Below, one piece after another: positions 22,412-31,443 of a stretch of 36,375 bases of DNA. Under the pieces are notes generated by a model that was not told where the DNA came from, did no database searches, and saw nothing but the letters and a program-made list of their open reading frames with translations. The position numbers were made by a program, and so were the translations under genes. The stretch's first letter is position 1; each line of letters opens with the position of its first letter. Source of the DNA: Bifidobacterium pullorum subsp. saeculare (lineage in GTDB: Bacteria > Actinomycetota > Actinomycetes > Actinomycetales > Bifidobacteriaceae); NCBI RefSeq assembly GCF_016899725.1, contig NZ_JACLYU010000016.1, positions 1-36,375 on the forward strand, read 5' to 3'.

Positions 22412-24268
22412 ATGAGTCCGAAGCACCTGGAAGAGATGTATGACGCGGTGATCGTGGGAGCCGGCGCCGCAGGCCTGTCGGCGGCGCTGGGGCTGCTCCG
22501 TTCCCCCGCAATGGCCGAGCTCAAGGCCAACGGCACAGAGCCGAAGGTCCTGGTGATCTCCAAGCTGCAGCCGCTGCGCTCCCACACCGGCTCCGCCGAG
22601 GGCGGCATCGCGGCGAGCCTGGGCAACGCCGAGGCCGACGATTGGCGCTGGCATTACTACGACACCGTCAAGGGCGGCGACTGGCTCGTCGACCAGGACG
22701 CGGCAAAGCTGCTGGCGCAGTATGCCCCCGAGACCGTGGTGAACCTGGAGCGACAAGGCGTCGCCTTCTCCCGTCTCGACGACGGGCATATCGCGCAGCG
22801 CCGCTTCGGCGGCCACACGCGCGACTACGGCAAGGAACCGGTCAAGCGCGCCGCCTACGCGGCGGACCGCATCGGCCACCAGATCCTGCACACGCTATGG
22901 CAGCAGTGCGTGGCCCTGGGCGTGCGGTTCGCCGAGGAATGGTATGTGACCGACCTGGTGCTCGAGGACGGGGCCGACGGGGCAGACCGCCGTGTGGCCG
23001 GCGTCGTCGCGCTCGACACGCACAGCGGCCAGGTGAAGGCGGTGCGCGCGCGCCATGTGCTGCTGGCAACCGGCGGCGCGGGGCGCCTGTTCCACACCAC
23101 GTCGAATTCGTGGGACCTGACCGGCGACGGCATGGCGCTCGCGCTGGCCGCGGGCCTGCAGCTGGAGGACGTGGAGTTCGTGCAGTTCCACCCCACGGGT
23201 CTGGCGCACACCGGCATCCTGCTGTCCGAGGCGGCGCGCGCCGAGGGCGGCGTGCTGCGCAACAAGGACGGCGAGGCGTTCATGGAACGCTATGCGCCGG
23301 GGCATGCGGACCTGGCGGCGCGCGATGTGGTGAGCCGTTCGATCATGGCGGAGGTCGACGCCGGCCGCGGCGTGGCCGATCCGAAGGACCCGGACGGGCC
23401 CCGCGACTGCGTGTGGCTGGACATGACCGGCATCCCCGCCGAACGCATGGAGGGCACGCTGCCGCAGGTGGTGGAGACGATCCGCGCGTACGCGGACCTC
23501 GACCCCGCGAAGGACCTCGTGCCGGTCAAGCCGACCGCGCATTACACGATGGGCGGCATTCCGGTCGACACCGACGGCGCCGTGTACCAGTGGCGGGACG
23601 GGGCCCGGCACACCGTCGAGGGACTGTTCGCGGCCGGCGAATGCTCCTGCGTCTCCGTGCATGGCGCGAACCGTCTGGGCGGCAACTCCCTGCTCGACGC
23701 CTGCCTGTTCGGCACGCGCGCCGGCCGCGCCATCGCGGCCCGCATCGCCGAGGCGCCGGTGGCCGGGGAGCCGGATCCGACGTCGGCCGACGCCGTGGAC
23801 CAGGCCAGCCGGGCCCGCGGCGAACAGCTGGCGCAGCTGCTCGCCGGCGCCGACGGGGCGAACGGTGCCATGGACGACAATCCTTACGCGCTGATGGCGC
23901 GACTGGGCGGCGTCATGGAACGCGCCGCCGCGGTCCGCTGCGACGCCGCCTCCCTGGCCGCGGCGCTCGAGGAGCTGCGCGGCGACCTCGAGCCCCGCGC
24001 CGAGGTGCTCAGGGCGCACGAGGGCACGGCGGCGCTCAACCAGGAGGTCACCGCCATCTGGGAGGTGCGCCATCTGGTCGAGCTCGGCGAGGCGGTGCTC
24101 GTCGCCTCCGACGCCCGCCACGAGTCCCGCGGCTCGCTCAAGCGCACCGATTTCCCCGAGCGTGACGACGAACGTTTCCTGGCCCATTCGATGACCGACG
24201 CCTCCGGCGCCGTCTCCTGGCAGCCGGTGCATATCGAGGATTATCCGCCGCAGGCACGCGAGTACTGA
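22412..24268 (+). CDS. Succinate dehydrogenase / fumarate reductase flavoprotein subunit
   Basis: Protein of 618 residues. The FAD-binding fingerprint is VIVGAGAAGLSAALG at residues 11-25. The His for covalent FAD is in RSHTGSAEGGIAASLGN. Substrate-site segments HPTGLAHTGILLSEAARAEG, PTAHYTMGGIPVD and VHGANRLGGNSLLD match SdhA/FrdA, and the GGHTRDYGKEP segment argues against L-aspartate oxidase, as does the iron-sulfur partner 62 bases downstream. Bifidobacteria lack a full TCA cycle, so fumarate reduction is the more likely direction. No Shine-Dalgarno sequence precedes ATG 22412; GAGAAT ends seven bases upstream. An in-frame upstream extension to 22355 looks unlikely. Confidence 0.9.
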   Translation: MSPKHLEEMYDAVIVGAGAAGLSAALGLLRSPAMAELKANGTEPKVLVISKLQPLRSHTGSAEGGIAASLGNAEADDWRWHYYDTVKGGDWLVDQDAAKLLAQYAPETVVNLERQGVAFSRLDDGHIAQRRFGGHTRDYGKEPVKRAAYAADRIGHQILHTLWQQCVALGVRFAEEWYVTDLVLEDGADGADRRVAGVVALDTHSGQVKAVRARHVLLATGGAGRLFHTTSNSWDLTGDGMALALAAGLQLEDVEFVQFHPTGLAHTGILLSEAARAEGGVLRNKDGEAFMERYAPGHADLAARDVVSRSIMAEVDAGRGVADPKDPDGPRDCVWLDMTGIPAERMEGTLPQVVETIRAYADLDPAKDLVPVKPTAHYTMGGIPVDTDGAVYQWRDGARHTVEGLFAAGECSCVSVHGANRLGGNSLLDACLFGTRAGRAIAARIAEAPVAGEPDPTSADAVDQASRARGEQLAQLLAGADGANGAMDDNPYALMARLGGVMERAAAVRCDAASLAAALEELRGDLEPRAEVLRAHEGTAALNQEVTAIWEVRHLVELGEAVLVASDARHESRGSLKRTDFPERDDERFLAHSMTDASGAVSWQPVHIEDYPPQAREY

Positions 24269-24330
24269 GCCCGCCTGGCAGCGGCCTGTGACACAATGGA
24301 AAGGTTTGGAACCATCTTGAGGAGGCATGC

Positions 24331-25290
24331 ATGAGCGACATGACCGCGCCCACGACGGTGATCCTGCGGGTGCATCGCTTCACCCCGCGCCCGGAGCGCG
24401 AGCGCGCACGCGCCGCCAGCCCCTTCGCGCGCAAGGCCTCGCCGTTCGGCGGGTCCTCCGCCTCGGCGCGCAGGAAGCCGCGCGGCAAGCAGTGGGTGCA
24501 GGAGTACGTCGTCCCGGCCCGGCCGCAGGACACGGTGCTCGACTGCCTGCTGGCGGTCAAGCGCACGCTCGACCCCTCGCTCGCCTTCCGCTATTCCTGC
24601 GGCCATGGCATGTGCGGATCCGACGCCGTGGCCATCAACGGGGAGCCGACGCTGCTGTGCACCGCCACCGTCGCCCAGTGGGCCAAGGCCGGCGCCGGCC
24701 CGGCCGCCGATGACGAGGGCTTCCGCCGCACCGGCATCCCAGCGCAAGGCGGGGACGATGCCGGGGACCAAGGCGCCGCCGACGCCCAGGACTCCGCCGA
24801 TGCCGGGGACGGGTCCCTCGGCGTCATCGAACTCGCCCCGCTGCCGGGTTTCCCGCCGTTGCGCGACCTCATCGCCGACATCGACCCGATGCTCGACCAG
24901 ATTCGCAGGCTCAAGCCGTATCTGCAGGCGGACGGCGTGCTCGCCACCACCGAGGACGGCAAGATCGACGTCTTCGAATACCTGCAGGACCCCGGCCAGC
25001 TCGCCCGGTACGAGACGCTGAGCAATTGCATCGCCTGCGGCGTGTGCGAGGGCGCCTGCCCCGTGTACGCCGGCGGCGACGCGTTCATCGGCCCGGCCGC
25101 GCTGATCGCGGCGAGCCGATTTGTCAACGATTCGCGCGACACGAAGGCCATGGAACGCATGGATGCCATCGACACGGAGGACGGCGTGGCCGCCTGCCAG
25201 TCGGTGCGCGCCTGCTCGCGCCAATGCCCGCGCGGCATCGACGTGGGCGAGGAGATGTGGCAGATCGTCGCCAAGGTGCGCGAACGCTGA
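24331..25290 (+). CDS. Succinate dehydrogenase / fumarate reductase iron-sulfur subunit
   Basis: Protein of 319 residues. The N-terminal domain carries the [2Fe-2S] ligands in SCGHGMCGSD...LLC; the third ligand is Asp, as in E. coli SdhB. The C-terminal domain carries CIACGVCEGACP and CQSVRACSRQCPRG for the [4Fe-4S] and [3Fe-4S] clusters. Two insertions are unusual: a basic Ala/Arg/Ser stretch near residues 18-50 and a 40-residue acidic Gly/Asp/Ala linker between the two domains (around 125-165). GAGGAGG precedes ATG 24331. There is no SdhC/SdhD-like membrane anchor gene on either side; the next gene is an O-methyltransferase-like protein. Confidence 0.9.
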   Translation: MSDMTAPTTVILRVHRFTPRPERERARAASPFARKASPFGGSSASARRKPRGKQWVQEYVVPARPQDTVLDCLLAVKRTLDPSLAFRYSCGHGMCGSDAVAINGEPTLLCTATVAQWAKAGAGPAADDEGFRRTGIPAQGGDDAGDQGAADAQDSADAGDGSLGVIELAPLPGFPPLRDLIADIDPMLDQIRRLKPYLQADGVLATTEDGKIDVFEYLQDPGQLARYETLSNCIACGVCEGACPVYAGGDAFIGPAALIAASRFVNDSRDTKAMERMDAIDTEDGVAACQSVRACSRQCPRGIDVGEEMWQIVAKVRER

Positions 25291-25351
25291 GCCGCAAGGC
25301 CCGGCCCTGCGCGGCGTGGGGCCGGCAAGCATATGGATGCGTGAGGTGAAC

Positions 25352-26023
25352 ATGGATAAAACCGCTTACGGCAACCTGGCCAAGGCCTGGGAGTATGCCG
25401 AGGACGAGGCGTTGGCGCGCCAGACGCGCGTGCTCGCCGATTCCCGGACGCTGGCCGCGCAGGCCGGCATGCCTCAGGGGTCGGCCGCGCAGGCCGCGTT
25501 CCTGAGGACGATGGTGCGGATGGCCGGCGCCTCGTCCGTCATCGCCGTGGGCACCGGGGCCTTGGTGGAGACGATCGAGCTGGTGCGTGGCTTGGACGGG
25601 GCCGGCCAGCTCACCGCCGTCGACTCCTCCACGCAGGGTGTCGCCCTGATCCGCCGTGCCTTCGCCCGTCTGGAGGAGTCCACCGACACGACGCTGCGCG
25701 CCGTCAACGCCCCGGTCGGCGTGTTCCTGCCCCGTCTCAACGGCGGCATGTACGACCTCATCGTCGTCTCCGGCGACGCGGCCAACTACGCGCCCACCTT
25801 CGCGCAGGCGCCCCGCCTGCTGCGGCGGGGCGGCGCCATCGTGTTCCTCGACGTGCTCGCGCTCGGCCCCGGCGACAGCGAGGGCGGCGTGCCCAACCCG
25901 GCGGACCGGGGGGACAAGGCCACCTCGATGCGCGCGCTCATCGAAGCGGTGGACACCGACGATGGCTTCGACGCCTCGCTGGCGCCGGTCGGCACCGGCA
26001 TGCTGGTCGTGGTCAGGCGTTGA
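25352..26023 (+). CDS. O-methyltransferase family 3-like protein
   Basis: Protein of 223 residues with a SAM-binding Rossmann fold like catechol/caffeoyl-CoA type O-methyltransferases. Motif I region reads VIAVGTGALVETIELVRGL, followed by LTAVDSS, and then YDLIVVSGDAANYAPTFAQA and LRRGGAIVFLDVL. In active metal-dependent members the fourth strand ends in a D-x-x-K/Y set; here it is SGDAANY, so the metal site may be altered. The substrate is unknown. GTGAGGTG precedes ATG 25352. It follows the iron-sulfur subunit by 61 bases, and its 3' end overlaps the convergent LOG gene by 11 bases. Confidence 0.8.
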   Translation: MDKTAYGNLAKAWEYAEDEALARQTRVLADSRTLAAQAGMPQGSAAQAAFLRTMVRMAGASSVIAVGTGALVETIELVRGLDGAGQLTAVDSSTQGVALIRRAFARLEESTDTTLRAVNAPVGVFLPRLNGGMYDLIVVSGDAANYAPTFAQAPRLLRRGGAIVFLDVLALGPGDSEGGVPNPADRGDKATSMRALIEAVDTDDGFDASLAPVGTGMLVVVRR

Positions 26024-26792
26024 TCGCGCCGGAGGCGACGCGCACGGCCTCGTCCACGTCGTCGGTGACGGTCACCAGCGAGGGGTCGAGCGCGGAGATC
26101 ATGCCCGAGTCGGCCACCGGCCCTTCGATCCAGTCGAGCAGGCCGTCCCAGTAGTCCCTGCCGAAGAGCACAACCGGCATCGACGTGACCTTGTGCGTCT
26201 GCACGAGGGTGAGCACCTCGAACATCTCGTCGAGCGTGCCGAAGCCGCCCGGGCAGATGATCACGCCGGAGGAGTATTTGACGAACATCGTCTTGCGCAC
26301 GAAGAAATAGCGGAAGCTCATGCCGAGGTTCACATAGTCGTTGATGCCCTGCTCGTGCGGCAGCTCGATGCCCAGACCCACGGATTTGCCGCCGGCCAGG
26401 GCCGCGCCTTTGTTCGCGGCCTCCATGACGCCGGGTCCGCCGCCGGTGATGACGGCGACGCCCTGTTCGGCGAGCAGCCGCCCCATGCGTTCGGCGGCGC
26501 GGTAGCCGGGGGCGTCGTGGGCGATGCGGGCGGAGCCGAAGACACTCACCGCCGGCCCCAGCTCCGCGAGGGCGCCGAAGCCGTCCACGAACTCGGCCTG
26601 GATGCGCAGCACCCGCCACGGGTCCATGTGCAGCCAGTCGGTGCTGGCCTCTGGTTTGAGCAGGTTGGCGGTGGTGCTGTCGCTCGGGATCATCTGCCCG
26701 CGCAGGATGACGGGGCCGCGGTGGTAGGTGGCCGCGTAGGGGCGCCCCTCCCCCGCCGGGGTGCCCCCGTGGATGTCGTCGCGTTCGCTCAT
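26013..26792 (-). CDS. LOG-family protein (TIGR00730 type)
   Basis: Protein of 259 residues with the lysine-decarboxylase-like LOG fold. The signature GGGPGVMEAANKGA and the catalytic PGGFGTLDE are both intact. Family members cleave nucleoside 5'-monophosphates (cytokinin riboside monophosphate in plants); in bacteria the natural substrate is mostly unknown. The first ~70 residues are an extra polar segment. ATG 26792 has no ribosome binding site. The TAG stop codon of the upstream nhaA gene is part of a TAGAAT hexamer that ends eight bases before the ATG. Confidence 0.88.
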   Translation of the reverse strand: MSERDDIHGGTPAGEGRPYAATYHRGPVILRGQMIPSDSTTANLLKPEASTDWLHMDPWRVLRIQAEFVDGFGALAELGPAVSVFGSARIAHDAPGYRAAERMGRLLAEQGVAVITGGGPGVMEAANKGAALAGGKSVGLGIELPHEQGINDYVNLGMSFRYFFVRKTMFVKYSSGVIICPGGFGTLDEMFEVLTLVQTHKVTSMPVVLFGRDYWDGLLDWIEGPVADSGMISALDPSLVTVTDDVDEAVRVASGAINA

Positions 26793-26803
26793 ACCGGCAT
26801 ATT

Positions 26804-28318
26804 CTACAGGCGGCGGCGCGGCCGGCGGCGGCGTTCCAGACGGTGGCGGTGCACGGAGCGGAAGAAGCCGCGCCCGCGCGCGGAGGCGGCGTCCTCCGGC
26901 CCTTGCGCGCCGACGGCCGCCCGCCGCTGGGCTTCGCGGCGGGCCTTGAGCTCGGCGAGCTGCTCGGGGGTGAAGGCGTCGATGTTCACGCTCATCGTGC
27001 CGTCCGCGAGCACGGTGGCGTGCTCCATCGTCAAGCTTTCGGTCTCCGCGGCGAGCCGCTCGGCCGCGGCCTTGGCCTCGTAGCGCTTGGACTGGCGGGC
27101 CAGGAGCACGCCGGAGAGGGCGGCGGCGACCAGGGAGGCGACGAGCACGCCGAAGCGGGCCTCGGCGGACAGCTCTGGGTCGCCGTAGGCGAGGGAGGCG
27201 ATGAGGAAAGAGACGGTGAAGCCGATGCCGCAGGCGCAGGACGCGGGCACGAGGTCACGCACGCGCAGGCCGCGCGGCAGGCGCAGCTTGCCGATATGCG
27301 TGGCCACCCAGGCGGTGACCACGATGCCGACGGGCTTGCCGATGACCAGCGCCGCCACGATGCCCACGACAACCGGGGAGACGATGAGCCCCAGCGACAG
27401 CGATTCGAAGTGGACGCCGGTGGCGAACAGCGCGAAGATCGGCAGCGCGAGCAGCGCGGACAACGGCTGGAGCTTGTGGTGGTAGCGTTCGGCGCGCGGC
27501 GAGGTCTCGCCGTGGATCTCACGCGAGGGGGTGAGCAGGCCGACGAGCACGCCGGCGAGCGTGGGATGCACGCCCGCCTCGAACATGCACACCCAGGCGA
27601 GGATGCCGACCAGGCCGGCGACGATCCACGGCACCTTGCGCAGGCGCACGAGGTACGCCCAGGCGACGGCGCACAGCGCGATGCCGACGAACCAGTACCA
27701 GCCGGCGAGGGAGGAGAAGAACACCGCGATGAGCACGATGGCCAGCAGGTCGTCCACGGTGGCCAGCGTCATGAGGAAAGCGCGGATGGAGCCGGGCAGC
27801 GCCTTGGCGAACAGGGCGAGCACGGTCAGGGAGAACGCGATGTCCGTGGCGGTGGGGATGGCCCAGCCTTGCGCGATGGCGCCGTATTCGACGACGGTGC
27901 CGGACGCGATGGTCTGCAGTCCGGGGCCGGGTGGCGCGAAGCGGGAGAACAGCGCCGTGGTGGCCAGGAAGATCACGGGGGGCACGAGCATGCCGCCCAC
28001 CGCGCAGATCATCGGCACGGCGGCGGCCTTCGGATTGGACAGGGAGCCGGTGGTCAGCTCCTGCTTGAGATCCAGTCCGACGATGAGGAAGAAGACGGTG
28101 AGCAGGCCGTCCTGCGCCCAATGCCCGATCGGCAGGTCGATGTCGGTCCAGGGGATCGCGATATGTGTCTCCGCGACCATCTCGAACATGTGGGCGGTCA
28201 GAGGCAGGTTGGCCAGCAGCAGGCCGGCGAGTGCGAAGCCGAGCATGATGAGGCCGGATATGCGGTCCGATGCCGCGATATGCCTGATTGCCGCCCATGC
28301 CCCTCGCCTCTGGCTCAT
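26804..28318 (-). CDS. nhaA: Na+/H+ antiporter NhaA with extended cytoplasmic tail
   Basis: Protein of 504 residues. The first ~400 residues match NhaA: 12 helices, ATDIAFSLTVLAL (equivalent to the E. coli TM4 unwound segment) and the ion-binding pair in VDDLLAIVLIAVFF. It exports Na+ (or Li+) in exchange for protons at high pH. The last ~95 residues are an addition absent in E. coli: a charged, probably coiled-coil stretch (KRYEAKAAAERLAAETESL; TPEQLAELKARREAQRRAAV) ending in a very basic tail RHRLERRRRPRRRL. ATG 28318 is behind AAGGAG. The LOG gene follows 11 bases after the stop. Confidence 0.92.
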   Translation of the reverse strand: MSQRRGAWAAIRHIAASDRISGLIMLGFALAGLLLANLPLTAHMFEMVAETHIAIPWTDIDLPIGHWAQDGLLTVFFLIVGLDLKQELTTGSLSNPKAAAVPMICAVGGMLVPPVIFLATTALFSRFAPPGPGLQTIASGTVVEYGAIAQGWAIPTATDIAFSLTVLALFAKALPGSIRAFLMTLATVDDLLAIVLIAVFFSSLAGWYWFVGIALCAVAWAYLVRLRKVPWIVAGLVGILAWVCMFEAGVHPTLAGVLVGLLTPSREIHGETSPRAERYHHKLQPLSALLALPIFALFATGVHFESLSLGLIVSPVVVGIVAALVIGKPVGIVVTAWVATHIGKLRLPRGLRVRDLVPASCACGIGFTVSFLIASLAYGDPELSAEARFGVLVASLVAAALSGVLLARQSKRYEAKAAAERLAAETESLTMEHATVLADGTMSVNIDAFTPEQLAELKARREAQRRAAVGAQGPEDAASARGRGFFRSVHRHRLERRRRPRRRL

Positions 28319-28386
28319 GCCGTCTCACTCCTTGGTGTCGCCTGGTGATGCAGGTTCCACAATATCCAAGGCGTGCGGACTTACGC

Positions 28387-28415
28387 CCGGGGCGGAGCGT
28401 CGCGCCGCGCCCCGG
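28387..28415. terminator. Hairpin downstream of the malY-type gene
   Basis: CCGGGGCG (28387-28394) pairs perfectly with CGCCCCGG (28408-28415). It begins 33 bases after the stop of the aminotransferase gene and precedes nhaA, so it may separate the two. No T-tract is visible. Confidence 0.4.
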
Positions 28416-28447
28416 TTCCATCTGTCGGACCGAGGCGCGGACAGGTG

Positions 28448-29629
28448 TCAGCGTGCCGCGATGGCGGCGCCGATCTGGTCGAGGGCGCGGCGCAGCAGCG
28501 CGGTCGGGCAGGCGAGGTTGACTCGTTCGAAGCCCGCGCCGGATTGGCCGAACAGGATGCCTTCGTCGAGGTAGACGCGGGCCTTGCCGCGCATGAACTC
28601 GCGCAGGGCGTCGGCGTCCATGCCCAGGCCGCGGCAGTCGAGCCAGGCGAGGTAGGTGCCCTCGGGCTCGATGAGCTCGATGCCCTCGGTGCGGGCGGCG
28701 AAGTCGCGCACGAGCGCCAGGTTGGCCTCCAGCACCTCCATGAGCGCGTCGAGCCACGGGCCGGCGTGCTCGTAGGCGGCCTGGCAGGCGACGAGGCCGA
28801 AGTGGCTGACCGTCAGTCCCGCGATGTTCTCGGCGGCCACGTCGAAGCGTTCCTTGAGCTCGGGGTCGGGGATGATCACGTTGGAGCACAGCAGGCCGGC
28901 CAGGTTGAAGGTCTTGGTGGGTGCGGTGAATTCGATGCAGTGGCGCGCGTACCGCTCCCCCAGCGTGGAGAACAGGGTGACCTGATGGCCCGGGTAGGCG
29001 AAGTCGGCGTGGATCTCGTCGACGAGCAGGGCGACGCCTTCGCGGATGCAGATGTCGCCGATGCGGCGCAGCTCCTCGGGGGTCCAGACGCGGCCGACGG
29101 GGTTGTGGGGGTTGCACAGCAGCATCGCGGTGCAGCGCGGGTCGCGGGCCTTGGCGGCCAGGTCGTCGAAGTCAATGGTGTAGCGGCCGTCGGCGAGCGT
29201 CAGCGCGTTGTCGAGGATGGTCAGGCCGTTGTTCTCGGCGGCGCGCATGAACGGGTAGTAGACCGGGCGTTGGATGATGACCTTGTCGCCAGGGTGGGTG
29301 ACGGCGCGCAGGGCGGTGTTCACGGCCGGCATCACGCCGTCGGACAGGCTCACCCACGCCGGGTCGACCGCAAGGCCGTGGCGGCGCTCCATCCAGCCGA
29401 CGAGCGCGTCGAAGTAGCCGTCGGTGGCGTAGTCGTAGCCGAAGATGTCGGTTTTCGCGGCTTCGACGAGCGCGTCCACGATCTCGGGCGCGGGCTTGAA
29501 CTCCATGTCGGCCACGGACAGGGCGATGACGTCGTCATTGCCGGGACCCATGTCCTGTTCGATGAGGTGCCACTTCTCGGAGGAGGTGTGGCGGCGGTCC
29601 ACCAGCGTGTCGAAGTCATAGACGGCCAC
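28448..29629 (-). CDS. MalY/PatB-family PLP-dependent C-S lyase / aminotransferase
   Basis: Protein of 393 residues of fold type I. Seen: VSLSDGVMPAVNTALRAV near residue 100, the NPHNPVGRVW motif, the Asp of LVDEIHADFAYPGH, and the PLP lysine in FTAPTKTFNLAGL. The N-terminus YDFDTLVDRRHTSSEKW is typical of MalY/PatB cystathionine beta-lyases, which split cystathionine or cysteine to pyruvate, ammonia and a thiol. GTG 29629 is taken as start because the longer frame would run through the upstream tRNA gene. GAGGG lies nine bases upstream. A hairpin and the tRNA terminator lie just before it. Confidence 0.9.
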   Translation of the reverse strand: MAVYDFDTLVDRRHTSSEKWHLIEQDMGPGNDDVIALSVADMEFKPAPEIVDALVEAAKTDIFGYDYATDGYFDALVGWMERRHGLAVDPAWVSLSDGVMPAVNTALRAVTHPGDKVIIQRPVYYPFMRAAENNGLTILDNALTLADGRYTIDFDDLAAKARDPRCTAMLLCNPHNPVGRVWTPEELRRIGDICIREGVALLVDEIHADFAYPGHQVTLFSTLGERYARHCIEFTAPTKTFNLAGLLCSNVIIPDPELKERFDVAAENIAGLTVSHFGLVACQAAYEHAGPWLDALMEVLEANLALVRDFAARTEGIELIEPEGTYLAWLDCRGLGMDADALREFMRGKARVYLDEGILFGQSGAGFERVNLACPTALLRRALDQIGAAIAAR

Positions 29630-29666
29630 GGTTCGTGCCCTCGCTTTCTGTCGCGTGTCGGTGCGC

Positions 29667-29688
29667 CCGGGGCAAGAAATCGCCCCGG
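29667..29688. other. Hairpin in the leader of the malY-type gene
   Basis: CCGGGGC (29667-29673) and GCCCCGG (29682-29688) with an eight-base loop. It lies between the tRNA terminator and the GTG start of the C-S lyase gene. It could be a second terminator or a leader structure. Confidence 0.35.
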
Positions 29689-29693
29689 AAATG

Positions 29694-29729
29694 GAAAAGC
29701 CCCTTGTGACATTGCGTCTCCAAGGGGTT
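29694..29729 (-). terminator. Intrinsic terminator of the tRNA-Arg pair
   Basis: On the minus strand CCCCTTG (29721-29727) pairs with CAAGGGG (29700-29706), followed by CTTTTCC. It is seven bases downstream of the proximal tRNA gene and is the only terminator in this window with a clear T-run. Confidence 0.7.
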
Positions 29730-29735
29730 CCATCG

Positions 29736-29809
29736 TGCGCGAGACAGGATTCGAACCTGCGACCTGCTGATCCGTAGTCAGCTGCTCTAATCCGCTGGGC
29801 TACTCGCGC
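29736..29809 (-). tRNA. tRNA-Arg (anticodon ACG), downstream copy
   Basis: A 74-base cloverleaf: acceptor GCGCGAG/CTCGCGC, anticodon stem GCTGA/TCAGC with loop CTACGGA (anticodon ACG, decoding CGU and, after inosine modification, CGC/CGA), T-arm with GTTCGAATC, discriminator A at 29736. CCA is not encoded. Identical to the copy at 29842-29915. Confidence 0.97.
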
Positions 29810-29841
29810 ATGCCATTGTTTCACCTCCATGGCAGGAGGGG

Positions 29842-29915
29842 TGCGCGAGACAGGATTCGAACCTGCGACCTGCTGATCCGTAGTCAGCTGCTCTAATCCG
29901 CTGGGCTACTCGCGC
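29842..29915 (-). tRNA. tRNA-Arg (anticodon ACG), upstream copy
   Basis: Same 74-base sequence as the downstream copy, 32 bases away. Both share one promoter at 29940-29968 and one terminator at 29694-29729, so they are probably cut from a single precursor. CCA is not encoded. Confidence 0.97.
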
Positions 29916-29939
29916 ATGTCGCCTTGAGGCAACTCGACT

Positions 29940-29968
29940 AAGATACATCCACCCTCCCCGATGGGCAA
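29940..29968 (-). promoter_or_regulatory. Promoter of the tRNA-Arg pair
   Basis: On the minus strand TTGCCC (29963-29968) and TATCTT (29940-29945) are separated by 17 bases, 24 bases before the mature 5' end of the first tRNA. Confidence 0.65.
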
Positions 29969-30010
29969 CCCTCGGCGTGTCGCCCGTGCTGCCGCGCCGC
30001 CGCAGGCCGG

Positions 30011-31360
<1,350 letters not shown>

Positions 31361-31395
31361 GGGGTCCCTCCGTTTCCGGGCTGATATAGCAAGCC

Positions 31396-31420
31396 GCCCC
31401 CGGAAACGGGTTCCGGGGGC
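31396..31420. terminator. Hairpin between clpP2 and clpX
   Basis: GCCCCCGGAA (31396-31405) and TTCCGGGGGC (31411-31420), a perfect 10-bp stem with a five-base loop. No T-tract follows. It may reduce read-through into clpX or stabilise the clpP transcript. Confidence 0.45.
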
Positions 31421-31443
31421 GACGCGGGCCGCGGTCGCGGCCG

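Noticed and set aside
24595..24660. Missing third Cys ligand in the [2Fe-2S] motif of the iron-sulfur subunit
   Set aside because: Asp at this position is a known natural ligand, as in E. coli SdhB, so it is not a defect.
26843..28348. Plus-strand open frame of 501 codons opposite nhaA
   Set aside because: Shadow of NhaA; Glu/His/Gly-rich composition and no known motif.
29736..29915. The duplicated tRNA-Arg genes as an attachment-site scar
   Set aside because: Both copies are full length, share a promoter and a terminator, and no integrase is nearby; a simple tandem duplication explains them.
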